A stretch of DNA of 19,558 bases, from the NCBI GenBank assembly GCA_900765975.1, contig CAAFTS010000103.1, forward strand, positions 1 to 19,558. Direction: 5' to 3'. Both the position numbers and the translations under genes were made by a program. Positions 14,288 through 19,558 of the stretch are shown piece after piece; positions within the stretch are counted from its first letter, which is position 1, and every line of letters begins with the position of its first letter. The notes under the pieces are model-generated. The model did no database searches, was not told where the DNA came from, and was given only the letters and a program-made list of their open reading frames with translations. Origin of the DNA: Lachnospiraceae bacterium. GTDB taxonomy: Bacteria; Bacillota; Clostridia; Lachnospirales; Lachnospiraceae.

Positions 14288-16168
14288 ATGAAACAAGATT
14301 TCTTACCAGTAAATCGAAAGGATATGTTAAATCGTGGATGGAAACAGGTGGATTTTGTCTATGTGATTGGAGATGCATATGTAGATCATCCTTCTTTTGG
14401 ACATGCGATTATAAGTCGACTTTTGGAATCCAGAGGATATCGCGTGGGAATTCTTTCACAACCGGATTGGAAAGATAAAAACAGTGTTACCGTTTTTGGT
14501 GAACCAAGGCTTGGATTTTTAGTGAGTGCGGGAAATATGGATTCCATGGTCAACCATTATACTGTGTCTAAAAAAAGACGGAAAAATGATGCTTATACTC
14601 CGGGTGGAATCATGGGAAAACGCCCGGATTATGCAGCTGTAGTGTATGGAAATCTCATTCGTCAAACCTATAAGCATACACCGGTTATTCTTGGAGGAAT
14701 CGAAGCCAGCCTTCGTAGACTGGCACATTATGATTACTGGTCAGATAAGGTAAAACGTTCTATTTTACTGGATTCGGGAGCCGATCTGATTTCATATGGA
14801 ATGGGTGAACATTCAATTCTGGAAATTGCAGAAGCTTTAGACGCAGGTATTGCTGTTTCAGATTTGACGTATATCGATGGAACTGTTGCAAAAGTGAAAA
14901 CTCCGGATATTGTATATGATGCTCTGATGTTGCCTTCGTTTGATGAGGTAAAATCAAATAAAGAGTTATATGCCAAGAGCTTTTATACGCAATATTGCAA
15001 TACTGATCCATATTCTGGAAAACGTCTGATAGAACCATATTCAGAACATCTATATGTGGTACAGAATCCACCGGCAAAACCACTCACTACAATGGAAATG
15101 GATGATGTATATGCACTTCCTTATATGCGTACTCCACATCCATCTTATGCAAAAATAGGTGGTGTACCTGCAATTGAGGAAATAAAATTCAGTCTTACAA
15201 GCAACAGGGGATGTTTTGGTGGCTGTAGTTTCTGTGCACTTACATTTCATCAAGGACGAATTGTACAGACTCGAAGTCATGAATCGCTTTTAAAGGAAGC
15301 AGAAGATTTTACGAAGGAAAAGGATTTTAAAGGTTATATCCATGATGTAGGAGGACCAACGGCTAATTTCCGACATCCTTCTTGTCAGAAACAATTAGAA
15401 AAAGGGGTATGCAGAAACAGACAGTGTCTATTCCCGACTCCTTGCAAGAATTTGAATACAGATCATAATGATTATGTAAAATTACTTCGAAAATTGCGGG
15501 AAATCCCAAAAGTAAAAAAAGTATTTATCCGTTCTGGAATTCGGTTTGATTATCTGCTTGCCGATAAAAAAGATACGTTTCTTCGAGAATTATGCAGTTA
15601 CCATGTAAGCGGACAGCTAAAAGTAGCTCCAGAACATGTTTCAGATACTGTACTGGAAAAAATGGGAAAGCCGAAAAATCAAGTCTATGAAAACTTTGTA
15701 AAACAATTTTTTGACATGAATAAGAAAATCGGAAAAGAACAATATCTGGTTCCTTATTTAATGTCATCTCATCCAGGTTCTACGCTGAAAGAAGCTGTTG
15801 AGCTTGCAGAATATTGTCGTGACATGGGGTATATGCCGGAACAAGTTCAAGATTTTTATCCTACGCCGTCTACGATTTCTACTTGTATGTATTATACAGG
15901 GTTGGATCCGCGTACGATGGAAACCGTATATGTACCTAAAAATCCCCATGAAAAGGCCATGCAAAGAGCATTGATCCAATATCGCAATCCTGCCAATTAT
16001 GAATTGGTAAAAGAAGCCTTATTGAAAGCAGGTCGTACAGATTTGATCGGATTTGATGAAAAATGTTTGATACGTCCAAGACAATTTGCAAACGAAAAAC
16101 GCAGGGTTACGAATCAGCTTTCAAAAAGGAAAAAGGCAGCAAATAATAGTAGGAGAAAAAAACGATGA
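14288..16168 (+). CDS. YgiQ family radical SAM protein (UPF0313)
   Basis: A 626-residue radical SAM protein of the YgiQ family; reaction unknown. The N-terminal domain (1-290) has VDFVYVIGDAYVDHPSFGHAI, GILSQPDW, ILGGIEASLRRLAHYDYWS and ALPYMRTPHPSY. The 4Fe-4S motif is GCFGGCSFC with Cys309, Cys313 and Cys316. A second Cys set (Cys366, Cys375, Cys380, Cys386; SCQKQLEKGVC and CLFPTPCKNL) follows, as I recall for this family, and could hold another metal site. Further conserved pieces are KVFIRSGIRFDYLL, QLKVAPEHVSDTVLEKMGKP and VQDFYPTPSTISTCMYYTG. The tail is very basic (RKKAANNSRRKKR), which might bind RNA. ATG at 14288 follows GGAG (14278-14281); the earlier ATG at 14276 contains that site. 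Within an operon. Confidence 0.95.
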   Translation: MKQDFLPVNRKDMLNRGWKQVDFVYVIGDAYVDHPSFGHAIISRLLESRGYRVGILSQPDWKDKNSVTVFGEPRLGFLVSAGNMDSMVNHYTVSKKRRKNDAYTPGGIMGKRPDYAAVVYGNLIRQTYKHTPVILGGIEASLRRLAHYDYWSDKVKRSILLDSGADLISYGMGEHSILEIAEALDAGIAVSDLTYIDGTVAKVKTPDIVYDALMLPSFDEVKSNKELYAKSFYTQYCNTDPYSGKRLIEPYSEHLYVVQNPPAKPLTTMEMDDVYALPYMRTPHPSYAKIGGVPAIEEIKFSLTSNRGCFGGCSFCALTFHQGRIVQTRSHESLLKEAEDFTKEKDFKGYIHDVGGPTANFRHPSCQKQLEKGVCRNRQCLFPTPCKNLNTDHNDYVKLLRKLREIPKVKKVFIRSGIRFDYLLADKKDTFLRELCSYHVSGQLKVAPEHVSDTVLEKMGKPKNQVYENFVKQFFDMNKKIGKEQYLVPYLMSSHPGSTLKEAVELAEYCRDMGYMPEQVQDFYPTPSTISTCMYYTGLDPRTMETVYVPKNPHEKAMQRALIQYRNPANYELVKEALLKAGRTDLIGFDEKCLIRPRQFANEKRRVTNQLSKRKKAANNSRRKKR

Positions 16169-16944
16169 AAATTGCAGTAGTAACAGGAGCTTCTTCAGGA
16201 ATGGGGAAAGAGTTTGTAAAACAAATAAGTTATTTTTATCAGTCACTGGACGAAATCTGGGTGATTGCCAGAAGAAAAGAACGATTAATGGAACTTCAGC
16301 AGTTTTCCAGAGTACCAATTCGTATTTTTGAAGGAGATTTGCTAAAACGACCGGTATATCATACATTAAAACATGCACTTAAAGAGGAAATGCCGGATAT
16401 TCGAATGTTAGTAAATGCAGCAGGTTTTGGAAAAACAGGTACAGTAGAAACAATTTGCAGAGAAGATAAAAATACGCAGTTAGAGATGATCGATCTGAAT
16501 TGTATTGCATTGTCGCGAATGACTTTTTTCTGTCTGCCTTATTTATCACAGGGAAGCAGAATTTTGAATCTGGCGTCTGCTGCGGCGTTTTGCCCACAGC
16601 CAATGTTTACTGTCTATGCAGCTACAAAATCTTATGTATTAAGTTTTTCAAGAGGATTACGTGAAGAATTAAAAGCAAGAGGAATCGTTGTAACTGCAGT
16701 TTGTCCAGGACCGGTTGATACAGAATTTTTTGAAGTTTCAGGTAAAATGGATAATCTTTGGAAAGAACTTGTCATGGCACAGGCTCCGGATGTTGTTAGA
16801 CACGCATTATTAGACTCCCGGGCAGGAAAATCGATGTCCGTATATGGCGTAATAATGAAAGCGGCAAGAATCGCGTCTAAACTGATACCACATGAATGGA
16901 TTTTAAAGCTGGAAGCAAAAGGAAATCGCGGAGGAGATAGATAA
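16165..16944 (+). CDS. short-chain dehydrogenase/reductase
   Basis: A 259-residue classical SDR oxidoreductase. Cofactor motif TGASSGMG (7-14), NAAG (84-87), catalytic Ser138, Tyr151 and Lys155 (YAATK), and PGPVDTEF after the active site are all present. Arg36 and Arg37 (IARRKER) after strand 2 point to NADP(H) preference. A C-terminal amphipathic stretch (about 225-255) could associate with membrane, as in some SDRs acting on lipids. The substrate is unknown. The ATG overlaps the YgiQ stop (ATGA at 16165-16168), and AGGAG (16151-16155) is upstream. Confidence 0.93.
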   Translation: MKIAVVTGASSGMGKEFVKQISYFYQSLDEIWVIARRKERLMELQQFSRVPIRIFEGDLLKRPVYHTLKHALKEEMPDIRMLVNAAGFGKTGTVETICREDKNTQLEMIDLNCIALSRMTFFCLPYLSQGSRILNLASAAAFCPQPMFTVYAATKSYVLSFSRGLREELKARGIVVTAVCPGPVDTEFFEVSGKMDNLWKELVMAQAPDVVRHALLDSRAGKSMSVYGVIMKAARIASKLIPHEWILKLEAKGNRGGDR

Positions 16945-16947
16945 CAA

Positions 16948-17526
16948 ATGAAAAAACAGGAAAAAGGAACCCCGGGGTATCTGGATTATAAGAAAAAAAT
17001 TGAAATTATACGTACGATAATCTATTTTTTGATTGTTGCAGCAGTTTATTTTCTCGGATATAGTCAAACCGGAAGTAATAAGAATCTACTTACGGTTGTA
17101 GCTATTGTGGGATGTCTTCCGGCTTGTAAGGCATTAGTCGGTGTGATTACACGCTTTCCGCATCATTCGGTGAAACCGGATTTTGCACAAGATATCAAAG
17201 AAAGGTGCCCGCATTTGACGATACTATTTGATTTGGTTGTCACCAGTACGGAAAAGATTATGCCTATTGATGTCATTGTGATATCCGGGGATAAAGTGTT
17301 CGGGTATACCTCTTCTTCTAAAGTAGATTTAGAGTATACAGCAAAACATATTAAAAATATTCTGCAGCAAAATCATTTAAAAAATATCTCTGTGAAATTA
17401 CTCAATCAATACAACGGATTTATTGCTCGAGCAGAAGGATTGGAAAATATTGCGACAGTAGAAAAAGTGGATCAATCAGAGCAGGAACAGCAAATTGCGC
17501 AGATAATTATGAATATTTCATTGTAA
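16948..17526 (+). CDS. unrecognised membrane protein with cytoplasmic C-terminal domain
   Basis: A 192-residue protein I cannot assign to a named family. A basic N-terminus (MKKQEKGTPGYLDYKKK) precedes two hydrophobic segments, about 22-39 (RTIIYFLIVAAVYFLGYS) and 46-68 (NLLTVVAIVGCLPACKALVGVIT). Both ends are predicted to be in the cytoplasm. The remaining 120 residues are soluble, with alternating strands and helices (ILFDLVVTSTEKIMPIDVIVISGDKVFGYTSSS, KHIKNILQQNHLKNISVKLL) and an acidic end. The ATG is 13 nt after GGAGG (16930-16934), looser than its neighbours. It lies between the SDR and pseudouridine synthase genes with gaps of 3 and 15 nt, so it is part of the operon. I recall similar conserved proteins at this position in Lachnospiraceae, function unknown. 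Confidence 0.88.
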   Translation: MKKQEKGTPGYLDYKKKIEIIRTIIYFLIVAAVYFLGYSQTGSNKNLLTVVAIVGCLPACKALVGVITRFPHHSVKPDFAQDIKERCPHLTILFDLVVTSTEKIMPIDVIVISGDKVFGYTSSSKVDLEYTAKHIKNILQQNHLKNISVKLLNQYNGFIARAEGLENIATVEKVDQSEQEQQIAQIIMNISL

Positions 17527-17541
17527 TGTGAAAGGGATAAA

Positions 17542-18597
17542 ATGCAGGAAATACATGTTACCGAGAATGAAGCAGGGCAGAGACTGGATAAGCTCCTTGC
17601 TAAATTTTTACGTGAAGCACCAAAAAGTTTTCTTTATAAGATGCTGCGTAAAAAAAATATAACGTTGAACGGAAAAAAAGCAGGCGGACAGGAAAAATTA
17701 CAATCCGGGGATTGTATCAAGCTATTTCTTTCGGATGAAACAATTGAGAAATTTTCCGGAAAATCTCAGAAGGTTGATGTACCTAAAATGACACTGGATA
17801 TTGTTTATGAAGATCAAAATGTACTTTTTCTTAATAAGCCGGTTGGAATGCTGTCGCAGAAAGCGAAAGACACCGATTATTCAGCAGTTGAATATGTGAT
17901 TGCATACCTTCTGGGAGAAGGAGAGATTGAAGAAACAGAACTCAGAACTTTCCGTCCATCTGTGTGTAACCGTCTTGACAGAAATACAAGCGGACTTTTA
18001 GCGGCTGGCAAATCTTTAGCAGGACTTCAGGAACTAAGTCGTTTGTTTAAAGAACGCAGTTTAGCAAAATATTATCTTTGCCCGGTAAAAGGGAAGGTTG
18101 ATAAAGATGCAAAAATCAAAGGTTATCTTTTTAAAAATGAAAAAACAAATAAAGTAACTGTTTTGAATCATGAAATTCCAGGAAGTGTTAAAATCGAAAC
18201 AGAATATCATCCACTTTTTGCTGACGAGAGTATGACATTATTAGAAGTTCATTTAATTACAGGGAAAACGCACCAGATTCGTTCTCATTTAAGCTCCGTA
18301 GGACATCCGATTCTTGGTGATTATAAATATGGTGATAACCAGTGGAATTCATTCTATAAAAAGAAATATGGACTAAGCCATCAGTTGCTGCATGCATATC
18401 GATTGGAATTTCCTATGCTTGATGGACCATTGTCTAATCTTTCTCATAAAATATTTTATGCACCGATTCCGGAACTGTTTTGCAAGATTTGCCGAGATGC
18501 GAAAATTATTCCTGAGCGCTGGGGAGAATTTTGCAATTCAACCGAAGATAAGCAAAAAGGAGAAGAGAGATGGCTACATGGAATTCAAGAGGTTTGA
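17542..18597 (+). CDS. RluA/RluD-family pseudouridine synthase
   Basis: A 351-residue RNA pseudouridine synthase. N-terminal S4 domain (1-65; GQRLDKLLAKFL, SFLYKMLRKKNITLNGKKA) and catalytic domain with VLFLNKPVGMLSQ (94-106) and VCNRLDRNTSGLLAAGKS (141-158); Asp146 is the predicted catalytic residue. EVHLITGKTHQIRSHLSSVGHPILGDYKYG is the RluA-family signature. RluC/RluD-like by domain order; it probably modifies 23S rRNA. AAAGGG lies upstream of the ATG. Its last 28 nt overlap the recU coding start. Confidence 0.94.
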   Translation: MQEIHVTENEAGQRLDKLLAKFLREAPKSFLYKMLRKKNITLNGKKAGGQEKLQSGDCIKLFLSDETIEKFSGKSQKVDVPKMTLDIVYEDQNVLFLNKPVGMLSQKAKDTDYSAVEYVIAYLLGEGEIEETELRTFRPSVCNRLDRNTSGLLAAGKSLAGLQELSRLFKERSLAKYYLCPVKGKVDKDAKIKGYLFKNEKTNKVTVLNHEIPGSVKIETEYHPLFADESMTLLEVHLITGKTHQIRSHLSSVGHPILGDYKYGDNQWNSFYKKKYGLSHQLLHAYRLEFPMLDGPLSNLSHKIFYAPIPELFCKICRDAKIIPERWGEFCNSTEDKQKGEERWLHGIQEV

Positions 18598-19103
18598 GAG
18601 GATCTACGCTTGAAGAATTTATCAATCATACGAATGTCAGATATGATGAACTGGGACTTGCTTTGATTCAAAAAATTCCAACTCCGATTACTCCGGTAAA
18701 GATTGATAAGGAGCGTCGGCATATTACGCTGGCGTATTTTGATAAAGTCAGTACAGTAGATTATATCGGAACTGTGCAGGGGATTCCGGTATGTTTTGAT
18801 GCAAAAGAATGCAGTACAGATACATTCCCACTGCAGAATATCCATGAACATCAGATGCAGTTTATGGAAAAATTTGAAAAACAAGGAGGAGTCGCATTTC
18901 TGATTCTATATTACAGCACAAAAAATCTTCTGTATTATATGAGATTTGAGGAAATGAAACTCTTCTGGGATCGTGCAGTTTCCGGTGGAAGAAAAAGTTT
19001 TCGGATGGAGGAATTGGATGCTCAATTTTTTATGCATTTGAAGAACAACTGTTATGTACCATATTTGGAATATATTCAAAAAGATTTAGATATTCGAGAA
19101 TAA
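18570..19103 (+). CDS. recU: Holliday junction resolvase RecU
   Basis: A 177-residue Firmicutes RecU, which cleaves Holliday junctions and helps chromosome segregation and DNA repair. Family blocks are WNSRGLRGSTLEEFINHTN (4-22), GLALIQKIPTPITPVKID (29-46), RRHITLAYFDKVSTVDYIG (49-67) and PVCFDAKECSTDTFPLQNIHEHQ (73-95). Asp64, Asp77 and Lys79 line up with Bacillus RecU Asp88, Glu101 and Lys103; the Glu-to-Asp change keeps the metal ligand. It is shorter than Bacillus RecU (about 206) because it lacks the N-terminal extension. AAAGGAG precedes the ATG within rluD, so the two are coupled. Last gene of the operon. Confidence 0.94.
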   Translation: MATWNSRGLRGSTLEEFINHTNVRYDELGLALIQKIPTPITPVKIDKERRHITLAYFDKVSTVDYIGTVQGIPVCFDAKECSTDTFPLQNIHEHQMQFMEKFEKQGGVAFLILYYSTKNLLYYMRFEEMKLFWDRAVSGGRKSFRMEELDAQFFMHLKNNCYVPYLEYIQKDLDIRE

Positions 19104-19108
19104 GAACA

Positions 19109-19137
19109 TTGACATTTCCTTCCAAACTACGTATAAT
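19109..19137 (+). promoter_or_regulatory. fully consensus sigma-A promoter of hisZ
   Basis: TTGACA (19109-19114), 17-bp spacer, TATAAT (19132-19137): all twelve consensus bases with ideal spacing. It starts 5 bp after the recU stop codon; the expected RNA start is near 19144, giving a leader of about 40 nt before hisZ. No room for a T-box or attenuator is left. Confidence 0.9.
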
Positions 19138-19184
19138 GGGTTTGATTTAGTGATTTACCATGATAAAGTGAAAGGGCAATTGAT

Positions 19185-19558
19185 ATGGAACAAAAACTAC
19201 ATACACCGGAAGGCGTTCGAGATATTTATAATCTGGAATGTCGAAAAAAAATGACTGTACAGAACCAGCTCCATCATACTTTACATTTGTATGGATATCA
19301 GGATATTCAAACACCTACCTTTGAATATATGGATGTATTTCGCGAGGAAATCGGAACAATTTCTTCGCGGGAATTATATAAATTTTTTGACAGAGAGGGA
19401 AATATTCTGGCGTTACGCCCGGATATAACTCCTTCCATTGCAAGAGCGGCAGCTACTTTGTTTGAATATGAGGAATTTCCGATTCGATTGTGTTATATTG
19501 GAAATACATTTATCAATCATTCTAGTTATCAAGGTCGGTTAAAAGAAAATACACAACT
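19185..19558 (+). CDS. hisZ: ATP phosphoribosyltransferase regulatory subunit HisZ, 5' part; runs off window
   Basis: The first 124 codons of a histidyl-tRNA synthetase-like protein. HisZ is the regulatory partner of short-form HisG, which catalyses the first step of histidine synthesis. The opening KLHTPEGVRDIYNLEC, GYQDIQTPTFEYMDVF, ELYKFFDREGNILALRPDITPSIARAA and RLCYIGNTFINHSSYQGRLKE match HisZ as I know it from Lachnospiraceae rather than true HisS, which would show the R-E motif QF-RN-ERP-R here. AAAGGG (19171-19176) lies 8 nt before the ATG. A perfect promoter upstream suggests it leads a histidine operon beyond the window. HisS is the main alternative until the C-terminal half is seen. 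Confidence 0.88.
   Translation, partial: MEQKLHTPEGVRDIYNLECRKKMTVQNQLHHTLHLYGYQDIQTPTFEYMDVFREEIGTISSRELYKFFDREGNILALRPDITPSIARAAATLFEYEEFPIRLCYIGNTFINHSSYQGRLKENTQ

Noticed and set aside
19138..19184. T-box, riboswitch or his attenuator before hisZ
   Set aside because: The expected leader is only about 40 nt with no terminator-like hairpin or His-codon leader peptide.
1..19558. Mobile element, CRISPR array, defence system, phage or biosynthetic cluster
   Set aside because: No transposase, integrase, repeat array or defence-type gene is present; gene content is core chromosome throughout.

Overview
The window is a stretch of low-GC Firmicutes chromosome, most likely class Clostridia and family Lachnospiraceae. 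It encodes an endospore alpha/beta SASP, the sporulation-linked proteins YtfJ/GerW and YlbJ, a Firmicutes-type RecU resolvase, a zinc-ribbon L28 protein and HisZ. It is almost entirely housekeeping: about twenty tightly packed genes, mostly on the + strand, with strong Shine-Dalgarno sites. I see no CRISPR array, phage or IS element, tRNA or rRNA.

Layout. Positions 1-1296 hold the tail of a DUF2953 (YtfI-like) gene, ytfJ/gerW, and a 46-residue two-helix membrane protein. This block converges on rpmB (-) across a bidirectional terminator. From a divergent promoter region (1649-1819), an Asp23 family protein, the FakA-type DAK kinase and recG run rightward. A SASP gene follows with its own terminator. 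Next come rsmD, coaD and a coiled-coil protein that recalls actinobacterial SepIVA, converging on ylbJ (-). The strong + strand terminator of that operon lies inside the ylbJ coding sequence.

From 9171 rightward there is an aminoacyl-histidine dipeptidase (pepD) with one in-frame TGA. An M23 peptidase follows, with a 12-bp hairpin covering its weak ribosome-binding site. A compact operon then carries an RsmF-type rRNA methyltransferase, an RsuA-family pseudouridine synthase, a HAD phosphatase, a YgiQ-family radical SAM protein, a short-chain dehydrogenase, an unrecognised membrane protein, an RluA-family pseudouridine synthase and recU. The window ends in the first third of hisZ, which has a fully consensus promoter.

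The genes fall into a few themes: rRNA modification (rsmD, RsmF-like, RsuA- and RluA-family), DNA recombination (recG, recU), lipid/CoA metabolism (fakA, coaD), sporulation (ytfJ, SASP, ylbJ) and peptide turnover (pepD).

The most interesting point is pepD. Apart from the TGA at codon 178, the frame is intact for 480 codons with all expected metal ligands. The TGA lies two codons before a conserved Cys (TGA-Gly-Cys). The RNA just after it can be drawn by hand as a long, wobble-rich hairpin with a bulged U. This could be an unreported selenocysteine dipeptidase, a recent nonsense mutation or a sequence error. The window alone cannot decide.
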